64,000 nucleotides of DNA from Nilaparvata lugens. Lineage: Eukaryota > Arthropoda > Insecta > Hemiptera > Delphacidae. The notes under the pieces were generated by a model. That model worked only from the letters and a program-made list of their open reading frames with translations. It was not told where the DNA came from and did no database searches. The translations under genes and the position numbers were made by a program. This document shows, in pieces, positions 1 through 11,900 of the stretch. Every line of letters starts with the position of its first letter. Within the stretch, counting starts at the first letter, position 1. The stretch is from the NCBI RefSeq assembly GCF_014356525.2, contig NW_024090263.1, positions 96,476 through 160,475 on the forward strand, written 5' to 3'.

Positions 1-17
1 GTTGTTGTTTGTTACAG

Positions 18-3000
18 CATGATGCTGGTTGAAAGACTGATGATATCCAGTGATGCATTTGATGTAGATGTCTGCAACCAGTGTGGCAGGTTGGCTTATT
101 CTGGCTGGTCAGTACAAGCAGAATATATATTTCAATTGAAACTTTAGTGTTTATTGTAAAATTTCTAGTTAATCAGTAGGATTTTATTTTCTCGTTCAAA
201 TTCAAATTTACTTATTCTAATTATTTTAATCTCAGAAGTGTTGACAAGTATTAGACTTGATTTAGACAAGTATAACTTATATTTAAGACACACCTTATAT
301 TTTAAGGTGTTTAAATGTGTTAATACACAATTTTACTTGTAGATATGGTTACATTCTTAGACCAGTTATAGAATAGACACGCTGGGAAGCCTAGCCTCTG
401 AAGCCAACATCTACTGCCAAATCCACCCATCTTGACGTCACAACCAAGCTAACAACTATGTAAGTTACACACCACAAACACTTACACAACAAACTCAAAA
501 AAGTTTTCTATAATTTCTTTACGATGCGTGACGTCACTGTTGTGCATACTTACAATATTTTCATAGTTCACAAAATATTACAATATAAGACAAATTAATG
601 GAATGGAATATGGATACCTATATTGGATCTGTGGAAATAAAATATTTATTATAATATTACCGAAACTTATATTTTATTACTTGGCAAATAATGATAATGA
701 ATCAACCTAAGCACAATATTCCTTGAAACGATCATTTGGCACTAGGCTTAGCCTGCATGAAACATGACCGATGAAAATATAAAAATACTTATGTTTGAAA
801 AGAAATATTTTTATCTGGTGCATGCAGATTCGTACATCCATAAGCACTGCATGAAACTACCATACTTTGAATATTTTTTATTGCTTCAATAAAGAAATAT
901 TATCATTTGAAAAAGGCTCTTTTTCTACACAGCGAATACAATACCCGACTTCTTGCCCGAAATTTCTGGTAGCTACACTAGCGCAGTGGCATCATAGCGG
1001 ACTTCGCTCTTCTTAATCTTATTCTCTATATCAATGGTATGAATATACAATTGGCCGTGTCTATTCTATAACTGGTCTAAGGTTAAATTAGTGTTTCATA
1101 CGGGGTTTAAACGAACAGCTGTCATTTCACCGTTTAAACCGAGTATCTGCATACGGGCCTCAGAATAGTATTAATAATTAAAGAAAATTTTTCAACTCAT
1201 TTTTAAAGAAGTTTGTAAGTAATAATATTCAACTGTATTTTAAAAGTTATCTCATGTAAATCATTTTAGTACATTTCTATTTCTCTTTGAATACATGCCA
1301 AATGAAAAGTATGCAAATAGAAAGATATTATAATAATGTTATTGTGAATTATGAGACGCTAGTAGCTTACCCGTGCTTCGCAAGGGTTTTTTTTTTTACT
1401 GCAAAATGAAAACTCGATGTAATAAAAAATCGAAATTTGAAAATAGGCCTATAACCATCCTCGGTTAATGAAGAGTCTATATGCAAAATTTCAAATTAAT
1501 CAGTTGAGTATATTTCAGACTTGATGATGCGTCAAACATGATTCCCTATTCCTTACGTGTATAAGCCAGTTCTTTCCTTTATTATAGTATAGAAGACTGA
1601 AGAATACATAATACTTGGAAACCTCACAGAATCATATTGATTTTTCCAATACATCAATAAATTTTAGTTCGATTAGGATCCTCCTCAATTTGAATCAGGT
1701 AGCCTTTTGTTTTCCCAATTCCAAACAAAATACCTAAAATACTCGTTTCACTGGGAATTCGTGTCTGATAGTACATTATAACTGAAGAATATAAATTATT
1801 TCTTATTTTATTGTGATCTATTCATGTTTTTCTTATGAAATTCAATTATAGGCCTACAGCATGAAGACTATGTCCAATTCATTTGTACTGGTGGCAAAAT
1901 TTTACATTAAAAATAATTATTTCATAAAATCCAAGTTTAATAGTAATGAAAACAAATTCCTTCAAAAAATAATTGATAATAATACGTTTCGAGGGAAAAA
2001 ATTAAGAACAAAAAAATGGGAAGCCTCGGGGGGATTAGAACCGAGGAACCGTCGCTCCGTAAGCAGGCCTTTTACCGCTGCGCTACATAGACGTAATGGT
2101 AATCTTATAACCTGCTCATAAAAAGACACACTTTGGGCTATGAAACTTCATGTAGCCTACGGTAGCATACATGAATTTGAACATTAATTCTGAAAAATCT
2201 AGAAGGAATATTGAAATTTGGGCTTCCAGGTGCACGAGATTGATATTTTTAGAATCTATGTTCAAAATTTGGAGATCTAAATCATTCCCGTTTTTCCGGT
2301 ATGCAATCCACAAGTTGACATGTTTTGATGCGAACAAACGAACAAACACAACCCTACTCTCTCTTATTATATAGATGAGCATAAAATACCAGCTGGTAAT
2401 TGTTTCCATAAATCTATTATAAACTTTGAATGTTGTTGCAACGGTCAATTTATTTACTTTTGAAGTAGATTAGTTTGTGAATTATAACTCTTAATTTCCA
2501 TTTGTCAATTCCTTGAATATAATTCAATATTTTCAAATACCATTGATCTTTTTCTAAATCTATTTGGTGAAAGTATAGTTATTAAACGCAAACTACAACA
2601 TAATCAATTCATTTTGAAAAAAATGTACTATTACATTTAAACAATTTCTAGTTGTTTTAGTAGTTTTATAAATGTTTTAATTTTTCAATAATATTGATTT
2701 CAATAGAATTTTTAGATTCTTTATAGTCATCATCATCATTATCGATCTCCGTCTCCAGTTGCCCGGGTGCGGTTTACGATGCCTCGCCATGTCTGTCTGT
2801 CCAAGTAGCTCCTCTCCTCCTCCAGTCCAGTCCTCTCTCTTGGATCATACGCCTAACCTGGTCTCGCCATCTTCTTCGTGGTCTTCCTCTAGGTCGTCTT
2901 CCCTCCACCTCTCCGTGTAGCCACACCTTCGCCGTTCTAGTATTTTCCATTCTTTCCACATGTTCGTACCACCTCAGCCTTGCATTTGAAATGTGGGTCA

Positions 3001-3931
3001 ATAGGGTCTCCCTCTGCTCCACCTCCTTCCTTATTTCGTCGTTCCTCACTCTAACTCTCCTCGTTTTCTCCACGCTTGTCCGCAAGAACTTCATCTCCCC
3101 CGCCTGCAGCCTGCTCTCCTCTCTCCTGTTTGTGGTACAGGCCTCCAAGCTGTAGCTGGCAATCGGCACATAGTAGCTACTGTAAAGAGTTTGTTTGGTC
3201 TTGAGTGGTATTTCCTTATTCCACAGAAGTGTCCTTACTTGTTGGTAAAATTGGGCTCCCTTCCGTACTCTGTTTATTACTTCCTTGTCGTTTCTGCCCT
3301 CTCTGTCCAACATGCTACCCAGATAGCTAAAATCTTCCACACTCTCAACTCTCTGTCCTTCTAGTGTGATGGTGCATGGGCGGTTGTCTCTACTCACTTT
3401 CAGTACCATTGTCTTGCTCTTACTGATTTTCATACCAAACTCTTTGAACTCTTGATACCATAGGTCCAATTGCTGCTGTGCTTCCTGTTCTGTGTTTCCC
3501 CATATGACAACATCATCGGCGAATGCATATGCTTGAAACTTTCTCAGTTTTCATTTGATGTTTTTCATTATCTGGTCCATTACAACAATAAAAAGTAGTG
3601 GTGACAATGAACTGCCCTGTTGTACGCCGTTGAATGTTTGAAACCATCTTGATGTTCCCTTTCCTATTTGCACACAGCCCTCACACTCCAGGTATAAAGT
3701 TCCAACCTTCTCTATAAGGGTGTCTCTCACTCTTCTGTTTTCTAGGCACTCCCATATCTTCTTTCTTCATTCTTTATTGTAATTTTAATTATTTTTTGCA
3801 GGTGCCATGGCTGCCAGAGTAGTGCTTCAGTATCAACCATACGGATACCATACGCTTGTAAACTGCTATTTCAAGAGCTGCAGTCTATGAATATCTCGCC
3901 ACGCTTAACGTTGAAGAACTATTGTGATTAA
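18..3931 (+). CDS. POLR3B: RNA polymerase III subunit RPC2 (second-largest subunit), last two exons
   Basis: Partial gene; its upstream exons lie left of the window. The exon at 18-107 follows a TTACAG acceptor and ends at a GTCAGT donor; the last exon, 3802-3931, follows TTTTTTGCAG and ends with TAA. Spliced, they read ..[19 protein letters not shown].. then ..WCHGC.. and [18 protein letters not shown], the C-terminus of the Pol III second-largest subunit. The pairs CNQC (first exon) and CHGC (second) form the conserved C-terminal zinc-binding site, split by the intron. The motif MISSDAF and the short tail separate it from the Pol I and Pol II paralogues. The subunit helps form the Pol III active-site cleft that transcribes tRNA and 5S RNA in the nucleus. 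A polyadenylation signal AATAAA sits at about 3994. The 3.7-kb intron is filled with repeats. The gene converges on Hsp70. The codon phase across the splice is exact. Confidence 0.93.
356..1081. mobile_element. Non-autonomous DNA transposon with perfect 26-bp terminal inverted repeats
   Basis: Bases 356-381 and 1056-1081 are exact reverse complements; the left end begins CTTAGACCAGTTATAGAATA. The 726-bp body has no convincing ORF, so it would depend on a transposase encoded elsewhere. It lies inside the last intron of the Pol III subunit gene. I could not settle the target-site duplication; TTA/TAA at the tips is possible. Superfamily not identified. Confidence 0.7.
1331..1600 (+). repeat. 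Dispersed repeat resembling the 3' end of an RTE-type LINE or its SINE
   Basis: Carries the phrase CCATCCTCGG, then 'TGCAAAATTTCAA', 'TTAATCAGTT', 'GATGATGCGTCAAACATG' and a TTATTATAGTATAGAAG tail. The same ordered phrases recur near 14660-14860, 48960-49120 and 49257-49400, so this is one dispersed family. Its upstream part includes ACCCGTGCTTCGCAAGGG, which matches the segment near 14337-14355. No coding capacity. Confidence 0.5.
2019..2092 (-). repeat. tRNA-like sequence (SINE head or tRNA pseudogene)
   Basis: On the minus strand a box A-like TAGCGCAGCGGTA (2073-2085) and a box B-like GGTTCTAATCC (2032-2042) lie at tRNA-like spacing. The acceptor arms do not pair and the T-arm is degenerate, so this is not a working tRNA. 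A tRNA-derived SINE promoter or decayed tRNA fits better. Confidence 0.4.
2727..3765 (-). mobile_element. 5'-truncated non-LTR retrotransposon (reverse-transcriptase C-terminal half)
   Basis: Minus-strand frames encode the end of a LINE reverse transcriptase. The uninterrupted part at 2774-3469 reads ..[19 protein letters not shown].., ..[20 protein letters not shown].. and a basic ..[13 protein letters not shown].. C-terminus, typical of RTE-like or related LINEs. Further RT sequence continues to about 3765 with a frame change. The 3' tail is an ATC-rich run at 2727-2742. Inserted in the last intron of the Pol III subunit gene, antisense to it. Confidence 0.75.
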
Positions 3932-5034
3932 CTACTGTGAAAGGTTACTTGATATCTTGAATCATAGTTTTAGATTAATTGTTGTAATTGCAGAATAAAA
4001 ATGATTTTTCATTATTGGTTCTTTTTAGTTGCTACATGAAGTCACAATATTTTTATGATTTAGTGCTTTTGTTATTACCTAGAATACTAGATTAATTAAA
4101 TGAGTGCTCTACATTATTATTGAGTGGTTTTCTCTCTAGTTTAATGCTTTACTGAGACAACTCTACAGTAATAAAATACAATGAAATAGAAATGAAATGA
4201 TTATTTTTATGATTTTTTTATGGTTGACGCTCACATAAGCTTTTTACTTGGGCCCTTGTGCGTAGGTAATGGGATGAGATGATCAAGTGTATCCATGCTC
4301 ACGGGCAAGATTCTAACCTACCATCAGGCCGAGCAAAGAAGGTTGCATTTGCAAAGCCCAGACCCCATCATCATTGATTGTAATCAAGGTGATCATAATT
4401 TAATTTATTTCGATTACAAAGTAGTAATTGGAAACTGTTGCCCAATACTATTCAAATTTGGCTTAGGTTCAAAAAATGAAAACAAATTATTTTATAACAT
4501 TTTATTTTATTCAAACAAGATGAATACATTGGTCTTTCATCGTATTTTAATCGAAATCTTATCCTTTTAAAATCTGAGGTAGAGTTTCATAATGCGAAGG
4601 CACTTATTTTTCAATACATTACACATTGTAATCAAATTATCAAGAAAGTCTACTAATATAAAAGAAATGCATCACTATAATAAATTGTATATAGAAAAAC
4701 AGTCTTTTACATTTAATAATCATTTCAAACTACATTCTGGGTTCACATTCAACTACATCTTTGCCCTGTTGTAATAAAACAATATGATGTTTGAAATCAG
4801 TCTTACATTCAGGCTTGACAGTTGTACTTTCTCTTAGGACTTTTTTTATACATTTTCATTTATTAATAACGATTCAACAATATTTTAATCAATTGTGTGA
4901 CAATACTATGCAGCTCCGAGCTTACTTTATATCTAGAAAATTTAAACTGAAGATTAACTAAAGATATATTATGATGTATATAAAACCTTATTTAACTAAC
5001 TATGAATATAAAAACCAACTAACTTACCTAGAAA
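3932..5034. other. Convergent intergenic region between POLR3B and Hsp70
   Basis: Contains the Pol III subunit 3'UTR (poly(A) signal near 3994) and, on the other strand, the Hsp70 3'UTR; a TTTATT near 4858 could be its poly(A) signal in reverse. The small open frames at 4295-4774 show no family resemblance and look like chance. Nothing else recognised. Confidence 0.5.
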
Positions 5035-6918
5035 TTAACATTTCAAGTGATCAATGTTGATGAATTTGCCTTTAGGATCATCCTGATGAATTTTGACCAA
5101 AACGACTGCACATTGTATCTGTAGCTCATTGAATTTTAGCTGCAACTCATCTTTCTCAGCTGTGGGGTTGGCCTCAAGCCACTGTAGATACTCATCACAA
5201 CACTGCAGTGTCTCAATCTTTTCTATCTCTGTTATCTTATTCCCAGCTTCATTGACAGCTTGTTTTGTGCTAAAAATGTAGCTTTCCATCTGATTCATTA
5301 TGCTCACTCTCTGTCGCAGTTTTTCGTCTTCCTTCTTGAATTGTTCGGCTTCGGCAAGCATTCGATTAATCTGAGCTGGTGACAGACGTCCCTTGTTGTT
5401 TTTGATCGTGATATTCTCAGAAAATCCTGTTCCGATATCCTCAGCTTCTACATTCAAAATACCATCCGCATTGATATCAAAAGTAACTTTGATTTGAGGC
5501 ACTCCTCTGGGTGCTGGGGGGATTCCAATCAGGTCGAACGTTCCTAGAAGATTGTTGTCTTTTGCCAACACTCGTTCACCTTCGTATATTTGAATTTCAA
5601 CATCAGGCTGATTGTCTTCGTGTGTTGTGAAGATTCGAGATCGTTTACAAGGTATCTGAGTGTTGCGTTCGATGACTGTTGCCATTATATCGACTCCTGT
5701 TTCAATTCCCAATGATAATGGAGTCACATCAACTAGAAGTATATCTTTGATGAAAGCTCCATTGTCTCCTGTCAAAATTGCTGCATAGATTGCTGCTCCG
5801 TACGCTACTGCTTCATCAGGATTAATAGCCACATTTAAGGGCTTGCCATTGAAGAAGTTCTGCAGTAATGACTGGATCTTGGGAATACGAGTTGACCCAC
5901 CGACAAGCACAACATCGTGAATCTCCGATTTATCCATCCTGGCACATTCGAGTGCTCTTTCTACTGGTAGCAGTGTTGAAAGAAAAAGATCAGCACACAA
6001 CTCCTCAAAACGGGTGCGAGATACTCTCGTGAAGAAGTCAATGCCTTCAATCAGTGAATCAATCTCAATACTTGCCTCTGTACTTGACGAAAGAGAGCGT
6101 TTCGCTCTTTCAGCTGCAGTTTTCAATCTAGCCATAGCTCGACGATTAGTTCTCAAGTCCATGCCATGCTTCCGCCTGAATTCCTCACATAGATAATCAA
6201 CAAGTCGGTAATCAAAATCTTCTCCCCCAAGGTACGTGTTACCTGCTGTAGACTGTACTTCAAACACTGAGCATTCATCGATTGTGAGAATAGAGACGTC
6301 GAAAGTGCCTCCTCCCAGGTCAAAAATGAGAACGTTACGCTCTCCTTTTACATGTTTATCCAAACCGTAAGCTAGTGCAGCGGCAGTGGGTTCGTTGATA
6401 ATTCGCAACACATTAAATCCAGCAATAGTTCCTGCATCTTTAGTTGCTTGTCGCTGAGAATCATTAAAATAAGCTGGCACAGTGATGACTGCATTATTCA
6501 CAGCCGTACCCAAGTTGTTTTCTGCAATCTCTTTCATTTTTGCAAGAATCATGGCACTTATTTCTTCAGGATAGAATCGTTTTTTTGCGCCTTTAAAATC
6601 AACTTCAATTATTGGCTTACCACAATCGTTCAATACTCCAAACTGCCAGTGTCTCATTCCCTGTGTGATCTTCGGGTCATCATACCGGCGTCCTATAAGT
6701 CGTTTCGCATCGAATACTGTATTCTGTGGATTCCTTGTAACGTAGTTTTTCGCTGCTTCGCCGATAAAACGTGCATGGTCCGTAAAAGCAACATAGCTCG
6801 GCGTTGTTTTGTTGCCTTGATCGTTGACCAATATTCGTACTTCTCCCATTAGAAAGGCTCCAGCACAGGAATAAGTTGTTCCCAAATCGATGCCGATTGT
6901 TGGTGATCCTCCAGGCAT
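5035..6918 (-). CDS. Hsp70: Heat shock protein 70 (inducible, intronless, lacking C-terminal EEVD)
   Basis: A 627-residue cytosolic/nuclear Hsp70-type ATPase chaperone in one exon. I start it at the ATG ending at 6918 ([17 protein letters not shown]..), not at the upstream open frame, which begins without ATG. All three family signatures are present: IDLGTTYS (residues 10-17), [14 protein letters not shown] (about 196-209) and [14 protein letters not shown] (about 332-345). The interdomain linker [10 protein letters not shown] follows near 394. The substrate-binding domain is complete, but the lid is followed by only a short tail ending NIDHLKC: the usual glycine-rich tail and EEVD, which docks TPR co-chaperones such as Hop and CHIP, are missing. 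Lack of introns plus a strong heat-shock element indicates heat induction. Its divergence from canonical inducible Hsp70 suggests a specialised paralogue. Confidence 0.95.
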   Translation of the reverse strand: MPGGSPTIGIDLGTTYSCAGAFLMGEVRILVNDQGNKTTPSYVAFTDHARFIGEAAKNYVTRNPQNTVFDAKRLIGRRYDDPKITQGMRHWQFGVLNDCGKPIIEVDFKGAKKRFYPEEISAMILAKMKEIAENNLGTAVNNAVITVPAYFNDSQRQATKDAGTIAGFNVLRIINEPTAAALAYGLDKHVKGERNVLIFDLGGGTFDVSILTIDECSVFEVQSTAGNTYLGGEDFDYRLVDYLCEEFRRKHGMDLRTNRRAMARLKTAAERAKRSLSSSTEASIEIDSLIEGIDFFTRVSRTRFEELCADLFLSTLLPVERALECARMDKSEIHDVVLVGGSTRIPKIQSLLQNFFNGKPLNVAINPDEAVAYGAAIYAAILTGDNGAFIKDILLVDVTPLSLGIETGVDIMATVIERNTQIPCKRSRIFTTHEDNQPDVEIQIYEGERVLAKDNNLLGTFDLIGIPPAPRGVPQIKVTFDINADGILNVEAEDIGTGFSENITIKNNKGRLSPAQINRMLAEAEQFKKEDEKLRQRVSIMNQMESYIFSTKQAVNEAGNKITEIEKIETLQCCDEYLQWLEANPTAEKDELQLKFNELQIQCAVVLVKIHQDDPKGKFINIDHLKC

Positions 6919-7079
6919 GATTTTATTTGTAATAGTATGGCAATTCCAATTTCCTGTCAACAAAAAACACTTATTCGCAATTCAGAAAAAAACGTGTTCC
7001 AGTTGTAAGAACAATTTCCAATTTATTCTTGTATAACAATAAAACTCTTTCGCGTTTAATACACTATTCAATACTGTCC

Positions 7080-7190
7080 CTGTTTTTCAAAAGATTGCTA
7101 ATGTGGCGCGTCTATCTTATATACGTTTCCTATTGGTCAAGAATGTTCTGGAATCTTCTGGATACCATATTCAAAGCTCTGATTGGCCGA
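7080..7190 (-). promoter_or_regulatory. Hsp70 promoter: heat-shock element, TATA box, inverted CCAAT boxes
   Basis: Bases 7140-7162 read AGAATGTTCTGGAATCTTCT then GGA: four consecutive, perfectly alternating nGAAn/nTTCn units plus the start of a fifth, an ideal HSF trimer site. On the minus strand TATATAAG lies at 7116-7123, about 17 bp downstream of the element. Two ATTGG words (7132-7136 and 7182-7186) are CCAAT boxes on the transcribed orientation. Transcription should start near 7085-7095, giving a roughly 170-base 5'UTR. Confidence 0.88.
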
Positions 7191-8907
7191 AGATGAACTA
7201 GACGTCGACAGCAACATGTCGAGGAAAGAAATATCGAGGTCGAAACTTTGAGTTTGTTATTGTATTTTTGTAGGCTAGGTTAACCTAAAATCTATGTAAA
7301 TGCTATGACTGATAGTTTTATTTTGTAATAATTATACTTTCAATCAACATAAAACTTTTAATTACTTTTAAGTTAGTAAATGTCATTGAATATTTTTGAA
7401 TGAATTTTCAAGAGGAAATCAAAGTTGAATCAAAAGGTAGTGCAATATGATTTATTCCAAATAACCGTACTGATGAGATGCATTTTTAGGTCATTCCATT
7501 CATTTGATAACATTGAGGATTACTTATAATAGATAATAATATTTAAGTGACAACTTTTTAAAAATCTTGACATCACCTATTACTTAACTGACCAATAAAC
7601 AGGGTTTGCCAATATGATTGTATTCTTTATTTTATAATACAAGTCATCGTAATCTGTTCAGTAAGTAGCCCACTATTTAAATTTTGTTAACTCTTAGATT
7701 AATTTCAGAATTCTGGTTGCTATTAATTCAATCTTTTAAAAAACCGCAATCTTGTCAGATCTCAGAACAAACAGATTACTTGATTAATCTGGGATTGGGA
7801 AGTTGCCAGTTGTATTTATGAAAAATTATGCTAATTTATAATTCACACCTTTCTCTAGAAATGACACATCTTTAAACGAGACTACTGCATTCTGTACAAT
7901 CTTCCAACTATACCTTTGACAATTGAAAAATATTTTCGATTATTTCTGTAAAACTCTCTTGCTTTTACTAGGTAGGCTACCCAATAATTGTTATCTCTTG
8001 AAACAAAAACGTCTCTTGCATGTTGGAAATTTGTTGTTTTTCGTTCAAAATGTATTGACATTGACGATTATAATCATAATTAGAGAATCACTATGAATAG
8101 GATAAACATGATTTGGATATCAAAAGTGGTATTCTCCCCGTTATTTTTATATAAAATTCATTTATTTAAAATTAATCGTCAGCCGGATGCAAGCTTATGG
8201 TGTTGAAGTTAACTACCTATACAAGCGGAATAAATCCCATAAGAGACCATGCGTTTTCTGAAGACCCAAAATAAATCCAGTTCAAGACGCCCGTATAGTT
8301 GGGGTCTAAACAATAACAATGACCTACTTTTCGAAGTTTGTATTTAGGGTTAGCTATAACATTTACAAAAGATTTAAATTTGAAGGGAAAATAATATTTT
8401 AGTATAACAGATATGTATTCTAGACAACCTTACCTTATATCATAGAGTAAAGATGCCGTTTAATAGTGTCTGTAGATCATTTGTCTCTGCTTACATTGGA
8501 TCGATCTTACGTTTTATTCATCTAAGCTTATACACTAACTTAGGAACAAACAACAAAGTACTTAACTGTAACTATTTCTGACTGATATCATCGATATAGA
8601 TTAGTCATCAGAGAATATTGCTAGTATCTAGTTTTGATATTAAAGTTACGATAAGAATCAAGCTGTGCCTTTTCTTCCAACTTTGTAATAATGATAAGAT
8701 TATTGCCGTGTTGTGGTACGGTATTGAAAAGAATAAAGATTTATTTAAATTTTCATCCAAGTTAATCTTATTTGATAATATGATAATATCCATATTTTAT
8801 TTTAGGCTCAAATCCTTTGTACGTGTCTTAATTATTTTTGTTATTCTCATACAATCTATCAATTATTCAAAGTATTGTATACGGTAACTTATTTCATATC
8901 TTTACAG
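7191..8907. other. Divergent intergenic region between Hsp70 and the zinc-finger gene
   Basis: AT-rich. About 7870-8170 is a diverged single arm of the foldback element found intact at 9963-11333 (shared phrases: TTTGACAATTGAAAAA, TCTTGAAACAAAAA, TATTCTCCCCGTTA). The rest shows no gene. The sequence just before 8908 (TATCTTTACAG) is a splice acceptor, so an untranslated first exon of the zinc-finger gene probably lies somewhere in this interval; I could not locate it. Confidence 0.5.
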
Positions 8908-8943
8908 CTAACGGGCATTTAAAAGGTTGATGAATCTTCCAAC

Positions 8944-11900
8944 ATGGAACAAGAAGTAGTATTCATTAAACTGGTAAGCTCAATCAATACTGTAGGCTAA
9001 TAATTACTGAATATTATGTAGGCCTAGGCCTATCTATGTTTCATCATTCAATATTTAAAGGGTTCTTGAATTGAATAGATTACTATACTGTAATAAGAGG
9101 AGAAAAATATTCATATAGTGAGGTCCACGTTATAATGACAGTGAATAAAGATAGAAGAATAGCGATGCAGATTCTCTGCATTAATTAATTATATTTTTAC
9201 ACTGTCAAAAACACAATTAGCATCGTTGTGGACCTAGAAAAATATAGTACCACCGGCTTTGTCGAATGATAGACAAGGATAGCAATTCCAAAGTTGAACA
9301 AATACTGTCAGTATGATGTGGACCTCACTATAGAAGTCGTTCTTCAATAGCTTCATGGCATGATTCTCGTTTGACCATCAATGGGATGATAATAATCTGT
9401 ATAAGAGCAGATTACCAGAAATAACTTTATTTAGTACGTTCTGTTACATTCAACTTAATTTACTGGAATATATTCATTCATATTATTTATCAATAGAAAT
9501 TACAATAAATAGGCCTAATTTCAATATAATTGAATGAAATTTCAAATAATAAACAATTTGGAATTTCATTTAATTAATTATCTTAAAATTAGGTCAATCT
9601 TGGGTTTTTACCAAAAGAAAGGTCACTCTTGGTTTTTCTTAATTCCACTAGTCAATTTTTCTTATTCTATCAGCATTGATTTGATACAATTTCTCACATT
9701 ACTTACATTGTCATAACATGAACATAAATAATCTCCATATCCTGAACAAATTATACAACATAACACAATCTCTTGCAAGATACCACCTCTTGACAGCACC
9801 GCAATTTAATAAATAAGTTTTTTTTTAATTCTTGAGATTGACTTATTATATGTGTACTATTTTATGTTACTAGTTTCTGTGCTTGTATCAACTATTCATA
9901 AGACCCGTGTTTCTGATGGACACGCTAAACTCTTGGTCCCGGTGCCTAAAAAAGGTCGTTATAATCTGTGTAAAATAAGTTGAGACTTGGCCCTCCATCC
10001 GAAGAAATTACAGGGTTGCCAAATCGTGTAAAATTGGAACTTTCTCAAATTTCCAATTCAACGTCAGAACTGGATGTAGAATATCATCCCCGATAGTAGT
10101 GTTAAAAAAGTGTCAGGGTTGAAGGATTAAAAGGAAATTTAACTTGGAAAACATCGCGAAGATTTATTTTTCTTTTGAATATCACTTCTCTCAGAATCAT
10201 GGGGCATCGTAACGCGTAATTTTATATCAAATTAACGGGGAGAATGTCTCTTTTCTATTGGTGTCTGGATCATTTTTATCCGACATATAGTTATTATTCA
10301 ATAATTGATTATTATGTTCGTCGAAGTCGAGACATTTCGAGCAGAAAACATAAAATTTTCGTCATGCTGGAAACTTGTAGTTGATGGAAAGTAGTTGGTG
10401 AAAGCGAGATAGTTTCTCATAAATAATTGAAATTATCTTTCCAATTGTCAAACGTACTCGGAAGAACGTATTTTGGCCTCTCAAAAGTTTCAAAGTAAGG
10501 ATAGCGTCTGAATGGTGTGCCACCATTATGCTATCAACAGCTGGGATCAACAAAAACAAAATACAGAACGATTGAAAAATTCAGCAATATTGCAAACCAC
10601 ATGATTATAAATAGTGAAAATGACAACCTTGCTTAGAATAATACAAGCAGTGTTTCATTATCATTACATCCTTTCTAGAGGCAATTAGCTGCTTGCGTTT
10701 TAAATAATTCAGTCAAATATTTTGTAAAATTCCAGCCTTTAGAATACAATTTGGTACACAATGCATACCATGCAGCCGCTCTCCTAACTTTAAAATTCCT
10801 TGGAGACCAAAATACGATCTACCGACTACTTTTGACAATTGAAAAAATAATTACAATTATTTCTGAGAAATTTTCGCTTTCACCACACACTTATCTTTCG
10901 AAACAAAAAAGTTTCCAGCATGTCGATAATTTCATGTTTTCTGCTCGACATCACGAACATAATCATCAATTATTAAAAATAACTGTTGGTCGGATAAAAA
11001 TGATCCAGACACCAATAGAAAGAATACATTCTCCCCATTAATTTGATATCAAATTATTATGTACTACGATGCCTCATGATATTCTGAGAGAAGTGATATT
11101 CAATAGAAAAAAAAATCTTTACGATGTTTCCAATTTTATCATGAAAGTTACATTTCCTTTTAAACCTTCAACCCTGAAAATTTTTATAGCACTACTAGGA
11201 TATCGGGGATGATATTCTACATCTAATTCTGACGTTGAATTGGAAATTTGGGAAAGTTGCAATTTTTCACGAATTGGCAACCTTGTAATTTCTTCGGATG
11301 GAGGGTCAAGTCTCAACTTATTTAACACAGACTGTAGGTCATGTCAGAGGCCCTGCAATTGATCAGGTGCGACCTGAAAACTCTGACCCCAGCTCTGAGC
11401 CTTATTATTATATGATAACTTGTAAAACTTTTGTAGGAACCTGACAATTTTGATGATTTACAAGATAGTGACAATGATAGTGAAACAGACTTGTATCAAG
11501 ATCCAGATAGTTTGGACATGACAGCAGCTGAGGGTAAGTATCAATATTAATTTATCATCTGTTCTTTGTTCTTCCTCCATTTATGCTGATAGGCCTTGCT
11601 GTTGGACTTGATACTATATACGATTCAGTTAAAAATAAAGGAATAAAGTCAATTAAACGAATAAGATTCAACTATTAATCATATTTCATAACGTGGAATG
11701 ACTTTAGTGATGACAAAGTAATATTTTCAAATTTGATTGAAAATATTATCTTCAATAAAATTATTCATGAAGCTTCAATTCATTTTTATATATAATTATT
11801 ATGTCAGTAATAACTTGAAAATTGTGAGTATCCTTGTTCCTAAAAACTATTGGTTTGCATAAGTAACATAGCTGAAAAGTATATCTTATATCAAGAATCT

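Noticed and set aside
2019..2092. True tRNA gene
   Set aside because: The boxes resemble tRNA, but the acceptor and T stems do not pair.
6014..6852. Open frames on the + strand across Hsp70
   Set aside because: Antisense shadows of a highly conserved gene; no family resemblance of their own.
6919..6963. Upstream extension of the Hsp70 frame to 6963
   Set aside because: It has no ATG; the family N-terminus ([11 protein letters not shown]) fits the ATG at 6918.
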